From Frigoribacterium sp. PvP032 (lineage in GTDB: Bacteria > Actinomycetota > Actinomycetes > Actinomycetales > Microbacteriaceae), in contig NZ_JAFIBM010000001.1 of assembly GCF_017833035.1 (NCBI RefSeq), positions 868,001-932,000 of the forward strand: 64,000 nt of DNA, written 5' to 3'. Position 1 is the stretch's first letter. The number at the start of each line of letters is the position of its first letter. Position numbers and translations under genes: made by a program. The notes under the pieces were generated by a model. The model made no database searches and was not told the DNA's origin. It worked only from the letters and a program-made list of their open reading frames with translations. Positions 52,010-60,892 of the stretch are shown piece by piece.

Positions 52010-53593
52010 ATGTCCGAGACGCCGACCGCCTCCGCCTCCGCCGACGCCCCTGCCGACGCTGCGCGCGGCGGCGTCGGCCCCGCAGACGGCCCCGCAGACG
52101 GCCCCGACGCCGGCCCCGCCCGTGCGCGGCTGATCCTGCCGGGGCAGTACGGCGACGAGTTCGACGACGGCGGCCCCGTCGTCATCGTCGAGGCGCGCGA
52201 CGCCTTCACCCGTCGGCCGATGCACCGCGCCAAGGCGCACCTCTGGCTCTCGGCGCTGCGGCACCGGGTCGCCGCGCTCGGCGACCGGGCCACCCACGTG
52301 CAGGTCGAGACCCTGGACGAGGTGCTCGACGACGAGGCAGGCCTCGGCCCGTTCGAGGTCGTCGACCCGCCCGACCGCCAGCTCCGGGCGGCCGTCCGCC
52401 GCGAGGGCCGCGACGTGCGCATCCTGCCGAGCCGAGGGTTCGTGACGAGCGAGGAGGAGTTCGCGACGTGGGCGGCCTCGCGCAAGGGGCGCCTCCTGAT
52501 GGAGAACCACTACGAGACCGTGCGTCGTCGAGAAGACTGGCTGATCGAGGGCGACGGGCCCGCAGGCGGCAAGTTCAGCCTCGACGAGCAGAACCGCAAC
52601 CCGCCGCCGAAGGGCGCGACGACGCTCGGCCTGCCCGACCCGGTCTGGCCCGACGAGGACGCGATCGACGACGCGGTCCGTGCAGACCTCGACGCGTGGG
52701 CCGCCGACGGGAGCGTCGTCTTCGTCGGCGCCGACGACCGGCGACGGTTCGCGGTCACCCCGGTCGAGGCCGAGGCCGCCCTCGACGACTTCGTCGAGAC
52801 CCGCCTCGACGACTTCGGCCCCTTCGAGGACGCGATGCTCTCGAACGACTGGACGATGTCGCACTCGCTGCTCAGCGTCCCGATGAACCTCGGCGTGCTC
52901 GACCCTCGCCGGGTGGTCGAGCGCGTGCTCGAGGCCCACGCCTCAGGAGGCGCGCCCCTGGCGAGCGTCGAGGGCTTCGTCCGCCAGATCGCCGGCTGGC
53001 GCGACTACGTGTGGCACCTGTACTGGCACCTGGGCGAGTCGTACACGACCGACAACAACGCCCTCGACGCGACCGAGCCGCTGCCGCGCTGGTGGTCCGA
53101 GGTCGACGCGACCGAGGTGCAGGCCGAGTGCCTCCGCAGCACGCTCGAGACGGTGCACCAGCACGGCTGGACGCACCACATCCAGCGGCTGATGATCCTC
53201 GGCAACTGGGCGCTGCAGCGCGGCTACCGGCCTGCCGAGCTCACGGACTGGTTCACCGACGTCTTCGTCGACGGCACCGAGTGGGTGATGCCGGCGAACA
53301 TCGTCGGGATGTCGCAGCACGCCGACGGGGGAGTCGTGGCTACCAAGCCCTACGCCGCCGGGGGCCGCTACATCCACTCGATGAGCGACCACTGCGGGTC
53401 GTGCCCGTTCTCGCCGACCGTCCGGGTCGGGCCGAAGGCCTGCCCGTTCACGGCGGGCTACTGGGCTTTCCTCGACCGGGTCGAGCCTGCCCTGCAGGGC
53501 AACCCGCGCATGATGCGTCCCCTCCAGGGGCTGCGTCGCCTCGCCGATCTCGACGAGGTCATCGCGCAGGAGGCGGCGCGCACGGCCCCCTGA
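52010..53593 (+). CDS. Fe-S cryptochrome/photolyase (FeS-BCP, PhrB type)
   Basis: A 527-residue flavoprotein that repairs UV lesions, probably (6-4) photoproducts. The Fe-S cluster is fully encoded: C374, C462, C465 and C478. The spacing 88, 3 and 13 is identical to that of the known PhrB cysteines C350, C438, C441 and C454. FAD-contact segments SMSDHCGSCPFSP and WDYVWHLYW-like WRDYVWHLYWHLGE are present. The N-terminal 40 residues are disordered. Upstream 51792-52009 shows no gene; an ACGAGAGGCC/GGCCTCTCGT inverted repeat is there. Confidence 0.92.
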   Translation: MSETPTASASADAPADAARGGVGPADGPADGPDAGPARARLILPGQYGDEFDDGGPVVIVEARDAFTRRPMHRAKAHLWLSALRHRVAALGDRATHVQVETLDEVLDDEAGLGPFEVVDPPDRQLRAAVRREGRDVRILPSRGFVTSEEEFATWAASRKGRLLMENHYETVRRREDWLIEGDGPAGGKFSLDEQNRNPPPKGATTLGLPDPVWPDEDAIDDAVRADLDAWAADGSVVFVGADDRRRFAVTPVEAEAALDDFVETRLDDFGPFEDAMLSNDWTMSHSLLSVPMNLGVLDPRRVVERVLEAHASGGAPLASVEGFVRQIAGWRDYVWHLYWHLGESYTTDNNALDATEPLPRWWSEVDATEVQAECLRSTLETVHQHGWTHHIQRLMILGNWALQRGYRPAELTDWFTDVFVDGTEWVMPANIVGMSQHADGGVVATKPYAAGGRYIHSMSDHCGSCPFSPTVRVGPKACPFTAGYWAFLDRVEPALQGNPRMMRPLQGLRRLADLDEVIAQEAARTAP

Positions 53594-53746
53594 CCGACCA
53601 CTTCTGCCCGCCCGTCTGGCGCCGCGCCTCCTCGGGCTGCCTGGCCGTCGAACGAATGACCAGAACTGGGGGCGTCCTCGATTCCCTCTCCGGGGCCTCG
53701 GGCTGCGAACATCGTGCAGACCCGACGCGACCCCGAGGAGGCCACG

Positions 53747-53965
53747 ATGACTGAGCACGAACGACGCCGACCGCTGTTCGTCGACGACGTGACCGACCCC
53801 AGCGTGTGGGAGGCGGCTATCGAGCGACGTGCCCTCGCCGCCTCGGCCCGACGCTCGTTCGCCCGTCGCACGGCTGACCACCTCGGCGAGGCGCTCGGCG
53901 TCGCCGCCGCTCCGCGGATGCTGCTCGACTCGGCGGACGACGAAGCGCAGCTGCCCGTCCTCTGA
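53747..53965 (+). CDS. small protein of unknown function
   Basis: A 72-residue product beginning MTEHERRRPLFVDDVTDPSVWEA, with a basic helix ASARRSFARRTADHLGEALG and no membrane segment. A GAGGAGG site precedes it by 5-6 bases. No family recognised. Its end is convergent with the next minus-strand gene, separated by only 24 bases. Confidence 0.6.
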   Translation: MTEHERRRPLFVDDVTDPSVWEAAIERRALAASARRSFARRTADHLGEALGVAAAPRMLLDSADDEAQLPVL

Positions 53966-53989
53966 CCGGGAGTCAGCGGTCGCCGTGAG

Positions 53990-54277
53990 TCAGCTCGCGG
54001 GCGTGCCCGCCGCCTCCTCGTCGTCCGTGACGATCTCGCTCTCGTCCCGGTCGTCGAGCTCGTCGTTGCCCGCGGCCTCGATCCAGTCGGTCGCGTCGTC
54101 CGAGAGGTAGAACTCGTCGGCGTCCACGTCGGCGGCCCAGTCGTCGTCGGCCGTCGGCTCGCCCGTGACCGCGGTGATCTGCTCGAGCACCCAGGCGGGG
54201 ACGACGTCGCCCGCGTTGTCGATCAGCCACTGTCGGGTCGAGGGGACGAGCTCGGACCACCATTCGTCGATGCGCAT
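53990..54277 (-). CDS. acidic 95-residue protein, possible DUF-type
   Basis: It starts MRIDEWWSELVPSTRQWLIDNAGDVVP and ends in an Asp/Glu-rich tail (DELDDRDESEIVTDDEEA). WLIDNAGDVVPAWVLEQI is a helical segment seen in small actinobacterial proteins of unknown function. No membrane segment. Confidence 0.65.
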   Translation of the reverse strand: MRIDEWWSELVPSTRQWLIDNAGDVVPAWVLEQITAVTGEPTADDDWAADVDADEFYLSDDATDWIEAAGNDELDDRDESEIVTDDEEAAGTPAS

Positions 54278-54325
54278 GCTCCGAGCCTGACACGTCCTGG
54301 GCTGTCGGCGCTCGTCCGTGCCGGA

Positions 54326-54424
54326 ATTCAGGAGGCGGCGGTCGCGGACTCCTGATCCGTGCACGACTCAGGACCCAGGCTCCTGCGCCCGCACGACTCA
54401 GGACTCATGTTCCTGAATGAGGAG
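54326..54424. repeat. nested palindrome element, family B copy 4
   Basis: ATTCAGGAGGCGGCGG start, internal TCCTGATCCGTGCACGACTCAGGA stem and terminal TTCCTGAATGAGGAG. It lies between two minus-strand genes. Confidence 0.8.
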
Positions 54425-54452
54425 AGAACGGCGGCGACGGGGCGGGCGGCGG

Positions 54453-55055
54453 TCACCAGCCGCGGGTGAGGCCCTCGAGTCCGAGGTCGAACGCGACGAC
54501 GACGTCGACCTCCGGCTGGAGCAGCATCTGCAGCTGCAGCCCCATGTACAGCGCGACGACGCTCGTGGAGAGCGCGGCGACGTCCGTGCCCGCGGGCACC
54601 TCGCCCTGGCTGAGGTCGAAGGCCAGCCCCTGGAACACCATCGCGTGGAAGTCGCGGTAGCTGTCGCGGACGAACCGCCCGGAGAGGTCGCCCGCGTCGG
54701 CCGAGCCGATCGAGAGCGTCATGAGGGTGCGCGACAGCCCGCGGTGCACGTTGCTGTGCGCGACGAGTCCGCGGACGAAGCCGAGCGTCGCCCCCCCGGC
54801 CGTCTCGCGGGCGACCTGCTCGAACCGGTCGAGGTTCCAGCGGTCGACGGCGGCGAGCACGAGCCCCTCCCACGCCGGGAAGTGCCGCTCGACGCAGGCG
54901 GGCGACATGCCGGCGCGGCGGGCGACGGCGGAGACGTCGGTCGCGTCCCAGCCGAGCAGGTCGAGCGTCTCGACGGTGGCGGCGACGATGCGCTTCCGGT
55001 CCGCGACGCTGGTCTCGAAGGCGCTGGGTTCGTGGTGCGCGGTGATCGTGCTCAC
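54453..55055 (-). CDS. TetR family transcriptional regulator
   Basis: A 200-residue regulator. ADRKRIVAATVETLDLLGWDATDVSAVARRAGMSPACVERHFPAW is the TetR HTH. The C-terminal ligand domain is helical (VHRGLSRTLMTLSIGS, DVAALSTSVVALYMGLQLQMLLQ). GTG at 55055 follows GAGGAG. Target unknown. Confidence 0.87.
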   Translation of the reverse strand: MSTITAHHEPSAFETSVADRKRIVAATVETLDLLGWDATDVSAVARRAGMSPACVERHFPAWEGLVLAAVDRWNLDRFEQVARETAGGATLGFVRGLVAHSNVHRGLSRTLMTLSIGSADAGDLSGRFVRDSYRDFHAMVFQGLAFDLSQGEVPAGTDVAALSTSVVALYMGLQLQMLLQPEVDVVVAFDLGLEGLTRGW

Positions 55056-55202
55056 GCGGTCTCCTCGGTGGCTGGCGTCCGCAGCGGGTGGGTGAGTCCC
55101 CGTCTGTCGTCCGTGTCCCCCAGCTTGGAGCAGCGAGCGCGCCCCGACCACCCCCTCCGCGCCCCCAACACGGGTGCCACGCCGCCGCTGCGGACCACCC
55201 GC

Positions 55203-55281
55203 GGGAGGCGCGGCGCGAGCCCCCGAGGAGGCGCGGCGCGAGCCCCCGAGGAGGCGCGGCGCGAGCCCCGAGGAGGCGCGC
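55203..55281. repeat. 23-bp tandem repeat, about 3.4 copies
   Basis: Units of GGAGGCGCGGCGCGAGCCCC follow one another in the gap upstream of TetR. The unit includes the GAGGAGGCG 9-mer that recurs across the window. Confidence 0.85.
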
Positions 55282-55282
55282 G

Positions 55283-55531
55283 TCAGCCCTGCCTCGCCGC
55301 CCACTCCTGCGAGTGCTCGGCCTGCTCCCGGGTGAGGTCCGTGACCCCGCCGCAGTTGGTGCACTGCACGTGGTACCGCTTCGACACGGTGAAGAGCGGC
55401 ACGAAGAACAGGGTGAAGCGCGTCGAGCGCCGCGCGACCTGCTGCTGGACCGTCTGTCCGCAGAACCGGCAGGCGAAGACGACGACGGTCAGCAGGGCCT
55501 GGCGGACGGAGGTGCCGAAGAGCAGGAACAT
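55283..55531 (-). CDS. zinc-ribbon domain protein
   Basis: An 82-residue protein with two CxxC knuckles (CRFC and CTNC) and an aromatic middle (FTLFFVPLFTVSKRYHVQC), the layout of the zinc-ribbon_15-like family. Function unknown. Its last codons border the tandem repeat. Confidence 0.8.
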   Translation of the reverse strand: MFLLFGTSVRQALLTVVVFACRFCGQTVQQQVARRSTRFTLFFVPLFTVSKRYHVQCTNCGGVTDLTREQAEHSQEWAARQG

Positions 55532-55565
55532 CCCCCGACGCTACCGAGGCGGCCGAGCCGGACGC

Positions 55566-56720
55566 TCAGCCAGCGACGGGCCCGAGCTCCGACCCCAGCT
55601 GCGAGTCGAGCGCCGCGAGCTCGGCGACGAACCGCTCGCGCAGCGCCGCCTTCTCGGCGGCCGGCAGCCACGACGCGTCGACCCCGGCGAGGGCCATGCC
55701 GCGCACCTGGTCGGCGGTCGCGCCGATCTGCTCGGACACGATGCGGTACTCCTGGGCGAGCGACGTGGGGAACATGCCAGGGTCGTCCGACGCCGGGACG
55801 ACGTTCAGCCCCGCGTCGAGCATCGCGGCGATCGACGCCCGGCGCCACGGCCGCCACGAGCGGCGCGACGTGGTCGACACGACGGTGAAGGCGACCTGCT
55901 CGTCGCGCATCCGCGCCACGACGTCGTCGTCCTCGAGCACGTAGTACCCGTGGTCGATGCGGTCGCAGCCGAGCTGGTCGAGGCAGGTGATCGTGTTGAC
56001 GGCGGTCGGCGCGTGCTCTGACGAGTGGGCGGTGCGGCCGAGGCCGGCCTCGCCGGCGAGCCGGTAGGCGTCCACGAAGCGCTCGGGGGGCCCGGACGTC
56101 TCGAGGTTGTCGAGCCCGATGCCGGCGACGTACTCGTGCGGGTGGTCGACGACCTGCTGCACGAGGGCGAGCGCGTGCTCGCCCGACTTGCTGCGGTCGA
56201 TGCCCTGGATCATCCGACCGGTCATGCCGAAGTCGCGCTCCGCCATGCGGATGCCCTCGGCGTACGCCTCGACGGACCCGGCGTAGCCGAGCGACTCGAG
56301 GTGCGGCGGCACCGCGTCGAAGAACAGCTCGAGGTGACGGGTCCCGCTGCTGCGGTGCGCCTCCTCGAAGGCCTCGTAGGTGATGCGGGTGAGGTCGTCC
56401 GCGTCGCGGAGCACCTCGACGACCCAGTTCGAGGCCTGGAACAACGAGTACGACACCTCGGGCTCGCCCTCGCTGCGCCCCTGCGGCACGGGGATCCGCG
56501 TGTCGCGGTAGAGCGCGGGGTCGGGCGGCAGCGAGTTGATGTCGGCGAAGATCCGCTCGGGCTCGGCGGGCAGGGCGAGGCCCTCGCGCCGGGCCAGCTC
56601 GGCGAAGGTCGACGCCCGCACGGTGCCGATCAGGTGGCAGTGCAGGTCGGTCTTGGGCATCCGGTCGAGGTACCAGCCGGGCAGCGGCTCGGCTGTCAGG
56701 GGCAGCGCGTCGGAGCCCAT
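55566..56720 (-). CDS. adenosine deaminase family protein
   Basis: A 384-residue amidohydrolase. The zinc pair is H27/H29 in KTDLHCHLIG. Further motifs are RTAHSSEHAPT (HxxE), CDRIDHGYYV and VPASDDPGMFPTSLAQEY. It is close to adenosine deaminase-like proteins; the HSSE in place of the canonical HAGE suggests a distinct substrate. It starts at the last base of a Pot-type binding-protein gene (TGATG) and ends that operon, which hints that the importer brings in a nucleoside or related base. This is inference. Confidence 0.85.
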   Translation of the reverse strand: MGSDALPLTAEPLPGWYLDRMPKTDLHCHLIGTVRASTFAELARREGLALPAEPERIFADINSLPPDPALYRDTRIPVPQGRSEGEPEVSYSLFQASNWVVEVLRDADDLTRITYEAFEEAHRSSGTRHLELFFDAVPPHLESLGYAGSVEAYAEGIRMAERDFGMTGRMIQGIDRSKSGEHALALVQQVVDHPHEYVAGIGLDNLETSGPPERFVDAYRLAGEAGLGRTAHSSEHAPTAVNTITCLDQLGCDRIDHGYYVLEDDDVVARMRDEQVAFTVVSTTSRRSWRPWRRASIAAMLDAGLNVVPASDDPGMFPTSLAQEYRIVSEQIGATADQVRGMALAGVDASWLPAAEKAALRERFVAELAALDSQLGSELGPVAG

Positions 56721-57802
56721 CAGCGCGACGTCACCTCACGGGCGAAGCGGTCGACCCACTCGGCGCGCGTCGGGACGAGCTCGGTCGGGTCGAGCGTGGC
56801 GTAGCCGGCCGCGATCGGGTCGGCGGCGATGTCGCCGACGACGTCCAGGATGGTCGAGGGGATCGTCGCGTCGGGGTTCACGGGCAGGTCGCCGACGATC
56901 TCGGCAGACGACGACTGGGCCTCGGCCGACAGCAGGTAGTCGATGAACTGCGAGGCGCCGTCGACGTTCTCGGCTCCCGTCGGGATCATCGCGCGGTTGG
57001 TCGCCATGTACTTGCCGGTCGCGGGCGGGGTCCAGGCCACGGGCTCGCCCGAGGCGACGAGGTCGGTGGCGAAGCCGCTCAGAGCGTCGGCGGCGACGAT
57101 CTCGCCCTGCGTGAGCAGGTTGGTGACCTCGGTCGACGAGCTGTAGAACTGCAGCACGTTCGGCGACCACTCGCCGAGCTGCTCGAGCGCGGCGTCGATG
57201 TCGTAGGGGCCGTCGCCGAACTCGGCGGCGACGCCCGAGACCATCAGCTGGCCGGCGGTCACCGAGATGTCGGGCAGTGCCACGCGGCCCTCGAGGTCGG
57301 AGTCGCCGTAGAGCGACCAGTCGGCGGCCTCGTCGGCGTCGAGCTCGTCGGTCGAGTAGAGCGTGCCGTTGAGCTGGTAGCTGTAGGCGGGGCCGACGTA
57401 GGCGTCCTCGGTCGCGAAGTCGGCGATGGTCTCCAGGTTCGGCACGTCGGCCGCGTCGACCTGCTGGAACAGGTCGTCCTCCTGGCCGAGGGCCGCGTAG
57501 TAGTCGCTGATCAGCATGACGTCGATGCCGGGGTCGCCGTCGGCGAGCTGCAGCTTCGACAGCCGGTCGGCGTTCGAGCCGGTCTCGATCTCGACCTCGA
57601 TGCCGGTGGCCTCGGTGAACGGGTCGACCACCGCCTCCTGGAACTCCTCGACGCCGAACGGGAACGTGCTGACGACGATGCTCTCGGCGTCGGACGACGA
57701 CGCGTCGCCGGACGAGCAGCCGGCGAGCACGACGGCGGAGACGGCGAAGCCGGCGGCGAGGGCCAGCGGTCGCGTACGGGAGGTGCGGGCGGAGCGGGTC
57801 AT
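56720..57802 (-). CDS. ABC transporter substrate-binding lipoprotein (PotD type)
   Basis: A 360-residue lipoprotein with lipobox VLAGCSS. STFPFGVEEFQEAVVDPFTEATGI and DVMLISDYYAALGQ match the family of Pot-type solute-binding proteins. Polyamines are the usual ligand for the family, but the co-transcribed adenosine deaminase raises a nucleoside as an alternative. ATG at 57802. Confidence 0.87.
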   Translation of the reverse strand: MTRSARTSRTRPLALAAGFAVSAVVLAGCSSGDASSSDAESIVVSTFPFGVEEFQEAVVDPFTEATGIEVEIETGSNADRLSKLQLADGDPGIDVMLISDYYAALGQEDDLFQQVDAADVPNLETIADFATEDAYVGPAYSYQLNGTLYSTDELDADEAADWSLYGDSDLEGRVALPDISVTAGQLMVSGVAAEFGDGPYDIDAALEQLGEWSPNVLQFYSSSTEVTNLLTQGEIVAADALSGFATDLVASGEPVAWTPPATGKYMATNRAMIPTGAENVDGASQFIDYLLSAEAQSSSAEIVGDLPVNPDATIPSTILDVVGDIAADPIAAGYATLDPTELVPTRAEWVDRFAREVTSR

Positions 57803-57878
57803 GGGTGGGTCCTTTCGGCGAAGGGCAGAGGGGTCAAGGAGGTGCGGGCAGGCAGACGGGAAGGAGGCGCGGGCCGGC

Positions 57879-58946
57879 TCAGCCGGCCAGCGCGACGAGC
57901 CGCGACTGCGGCGCGGTCACGACGACGTCGTCGCCGGGCGCGAGCGACGACGTGCCCGTGGCGCGCACGTCGGAGACGATCCGCACGCGGGCGCCCGAGG
58001 CGTCGACGGCGGCGACCGTGACGAGCAGGTCGACGCCGCGGTACGCGACGTCGGTGACGGTGCCGGGGAGGTGCAGGCCGGCCGCGGCCGGTCCTGCTGC
58101 CCGGCCCGCGCCTCCTGCGGTCGGCTCGACCACCAGGTGCTCGGGCCGCACCGTCAGCGAGGTGCCGTCGGCGGCGGAGATGAAGTTCTCGTAGCCGAGG
58201 AAGTCGGCGACGAAGCGGTTCGCGGGGGCGGGGAACACTCTCTGCGGGGCGCCCTGCTGCATGATGCGTCCGGCGCGCATGAGGACCATGTCGTCGCTCA
58301 TCTCGAGCGCTTCGTCCTGGTCGTGGGTGACGAGCACGACGGTGAGCCCGGTCTCGCCCTGGATGCGGCGGATCTCGGCGCGCATCTGGACCCGGAGGCG
58401 GGCGTCGAGGTTCGAGAGCGGCTCGTCGAGCAGCAGCAGCTTGGGTCGGATCGCGATCGCCCTGGCGAGGGCGACGCGCTGCTGCTGACCGCCGGAGAGC
58501 TTCTTCGGCTTGCTCGCCGCGAGGTGCCCGAGCCCGACGAGGTCGAGGGTCTCGGCGACGCGACGGGCGCGCTCGTCGGCCGGCACCCGGCGCAGCTTCA
58601 GGCCGTAGCCCACGTTCTCGGCGACCGAGAGGTGCGGGAACAGCGCGTACGACTGGAACACCATGCCGAGCCCGCGCTTCTCGGGCGGCGTGCGCGTCAT
58701 GTCGTCGCCGTCGATGAGGATCGTGCCGCTCGTCGGTGCCGAGTAGCCGGCGAGCATGCGCAGCGTCGTCGTCTTGCCGCAGCCAGAGGGGCCGAGCAGG
58801 GTCGTCAGGGCTCCGCGGCGGATCGACAGGTCGATGCCGTCGACGGCCGTGAAGTCGCCGAAGACCTGGCTCACGCCACGCAGTTCGGCGGCGGGGCGTT
58901 CGGCAGCGCTGGCGTGCTCGGTGCCGGTGGGGTCTGGGGTGCTCAC
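57879..58946 (-). CDS. ABC transporter ATP-binding protein (PotA type)
   Basis: A 355-residue ATPase with TOBE domain. Walker A GPSGCGKTT, signature LSGGQQQR, Walker B LLLLDEPLSNLD, H-loop VLVTHDQDEAL and the TOBE tail (ENFISAADGTSLTVRPEHLVV) are all present. GTG at 58946 overlaps the permease stop by 4 bases. It feeds the two permeases upstream. Confidence 0.92.
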   Translation of the reverse strand: MSTPDPTGTEHASAAERPAAELRGVSQVFGDFTAVDGIDLSIRRGALTTLLGPSGCGKTTTLRMLAGYSAPTSGTILIDGDDMTRTPPEKRGLGMVFQSYALFPHLSVAENVGYGLKLRRVPADERARRVAETLDLVGLGHLAASKPKKLSGGQQQRVALARAIAIRPKLLLLDEPLSNLDARLRVQMRAEIRRIQGETGLTVVLVTHDQDEALEMSDDMVLMRAGRIMQQGAPQRVFPAPANRFVADFLGYENFISAADGTSLTVRPEHLVVEPTAGGAGRAAGPAAAGLHLPGTVTDVAYRGVDLLVTVAAVDASGARVRIVSDVRATGTSSLAPGDDVVVTAPQSRLVALAG

Positions 58947-59830
58947 TTGTTGATGCCTCCGAAGATCTTGGCGAAGCCGACGGTGCGCTCGGCGACCACG
59001 GCGACGACGACGGTGGCCGCGAGGATCAGCGTGGCCATCGCGGCGACCATGGGGTCGTAGCTCTGCTGCACGTAGTCGAGCATCGTGACCGGCAGGGTGC
59101 GGAAGTCGCGGCTCTGCAGCAGCAGCGACAGGGGGACGTTGTTGAACGAGGTGACGAAGCTGAGCAGCGCGGCCGAGAAGATCCCGGGCCGCAGCAGCGG
59201 CAGCGTCACGGTGAAGAAGGCGCGGACGGGGCCGGCGCCGAGCCCGCGGGCCGCCTCCTCGAGCGACGGGTCGGCGAGGGCGAGGGAGGCGCCCGTCACC
59301 CTGACCGCGTACGGCATCATCAGCGCGGTGTGGCCGATCAGCAGCGTCGGGAAGTTCGCGAGCCCGAAGCCGATCATCAGCTGCTGGTAGAGCGCGAGGC
59401 CGACGACGAGCTCGGGCACGATGAGGGGCGACAGGAACATGCCCTCGATCAGGCCCTTGCCGGGCAGGCGCCCGCGGTGGATCGCGAGGGTCACCGGCAC
59501 GCCGACCGCCAGCGCTATGACGGTGGCGAGCACGGCGAGCTGCAGGCTCGAGACGAGGGCGCCGGTGAAGGGCGCGTAGGTGACGGCCTTCTCGAACCAC
59601 TGCAGCGAGAAGCCCTGCGGCGGGAAGGTCAGGGTGCGGCCGCCCGTGAACGCCGTCGCGACGACGAACAGGATCGGCACGATCATCACGACGTAGCCCG
59701 CGACGGCGAGAGTGCCGGCGACGGGGCGCCCGGTGCCGGGGGTCTTGCTGCTGCGGGCCGGCTTGCTGCTGCCGGCGGTCGTGCTGCTGCCGGCGGTCGT
59801 GCTGCTGCGGGGCGTGCTGGTGCGGGTCAC
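58943..59830 (-). CDS. ABC transporter permease (PotC type)
   Basis: A 295-residue membrane permease. The EAA loop reads LEEAARGLGAGPVRAFFTVTLPLL. Six membrane segments. The N terminus carries an 18-bp repeat encoding STTAGS-type units (SSTTAGSSTTAGSS), a soluble linker before the first helix. GTG at 59830 overlaps the upstream stop. Confidence 0.9.
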   Translation of the reverse strand: MTRTSTPRSSTTAGSSTTAGSSKPARSSKTPGTGRPVAGTLAVAGYVVMIVPILFVVATAFTGGRTLTFPPQGFSLQWFEKAVTYAPFTGALVSSLQLAVLATVIALAVGVPVTLAIHRGRLPGKGLIEGMFLSPLIVPELVVGLALYQQLMIGFGLANFPTLLIGHTALMMPYAVRVTGASLALADPSLEEAARGLGAGPVRAFFTVTLPLLRPGIFSAALLSFVTSFNNVPLSLLLQSRDFRTLPVTMLDYVQQSYDPMVAAMATLILAATVVVAVVAERTVGFAKIFGGINK

Positions 59831-60651
59831 TGGGTGGCTCCCTTGCGGGCGACGAGCGACGAGAGGCCCGAGACGACGAAGACGAGCACGGTCATGATCA
59901 GGGCCGTGGCGGAGGCGCCGGCCCAGTCGATCGTGACGCTCGAGTAGGAGAAGAGCTGGGTGCTGAGCATGCGCTGGCTCGACCCGCCGAGCAGGTAGGG
60001 GGTCGTGTACGCCGTGACCGAGCCGGCGAAGACCAGAGTCGCGGCGACCACGATGCCGGGGCTCGAGAGCGGGACGACGATGCCCCAGAAGGTGCGCGAC
60101 CGGCTGGCGCCGAGGCCGCGGGCGGCGTCGTCGAGGCCGGCGTCGACCTGGGCGACGGCCGAGTAGCACGAGATGATCGCGAGCGGCAGGAACAGCTGCG
60201 TGAGGCCGAGGACGATCGCGAGCTCGGTGTAGAGCAGCTGAGGGGCGCGGTCGACGAGCCCGAGCCCGACGAGCAGCTGTCCGATGGCGCCCTGGGAGCC
60301 GAGCACGACGAGCCAGCCGAAGGTGCGGACGACGTTGCTGAGCAGCAGCGGGAAGATCGCGAGGGCGAGCAGCACGCTCGACCAGCGCGACGTCGAGCGG
60401 GCCAGCAGGTACGCGATCGGGAACCCGAGCACGACGCAGACGACGGTGACGATCAGCCCGAGGCCGACGGTGCGGCCGATGATCCTCAGGTCGTACGGGT
60501 CGGTGAGCATCTGGCCGACACGGCCCAGCACCTCGCCCGTGCCCACGCCGGGAGGGGCGACGAGCATCGCCAGCGACGGGACGAGGAACCCGACGAGCAG
60601 GAAGGCGAGCCCGGGCAGCAACAGCAGCAGGGCGGTCTTGCGAGTGGTCAC
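59827..60651 (-). CDS. ABC transporter permease (PotB type)
   Basis: A 274-residue permease opening the operon. The EAA loop is LDDAARGLGASRSRTFWGIVVPL. Membrane segments are regular. GTG at 60651 has a GAAAGG site. A LacI-type operator lies about 100 bases upstream. Confidence 0.9.
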   Translation of the reverse strand: MTTRKTALLLLLPGLAFLLVGFLVPSLAMLVAPPGVGTGEVLGRVGQMLTDPYDLRIIGRTVGLGLIVTVVCVVLGFPIAYLLARSTSRWSSVLLALAIFPLLLSNVVRTFGWLVVLGSQGAIGQLLVGLGLVDRAPQLLYTELAIVLGLTQLFLPLAIISCYSAVAQVDAGLDDAARGLGASRSRTFWGIVVPLSSPGIVVAATLVFAGSVTAYTTPYLLGGSSQRMLSTQLFSYSSVTIDWAGASATALIMTVLVFVVSGLSSLVARKGATQ

Positions 60652-60752
60652 GACGAGCCTTTCGTGGCGGTCGGGGTACGACGTTCGTACGGGGCCGCCT
60701 CGTCGACGCCCTCGTCGCCGAGGGGGCGGCGCCAGGGGAGTCGAGGAGGCGG

Positions 60753-60774
60753 TGCAACCGGTTGTGCAACCGGT
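60753..60774. promoter_or_regulatory. LacI operator with overlapping half-sites
   Basis: TGCAACCGGTTG-TGCAACCGG contains the palindrome CAACCGGTTG and a second GCAACCGG half-site offset by one turn. It lies in the divergent gap between the importer operon and the LacI gene. Confidence 0.78.
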
Positions 60775-60892
60775 CTCATCAACCATAGGGTCCCCCTGGG
60801 GGCAGCACGACCACCGCGTGTAACGATCATGTGAAACGTGGCCGGACCGTGCCCCTAGGCTCGTTGCAGGCACGACGACGGAGGGGACGCGC

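Noticed and set aside
60762-60785. Promoter TTGTGC-N17-ATAGGG for the LacI gene at 60893
   Set aside because: The -10 is poor and the distance to the start is long; the overlap with the operator makes the match uncertain.
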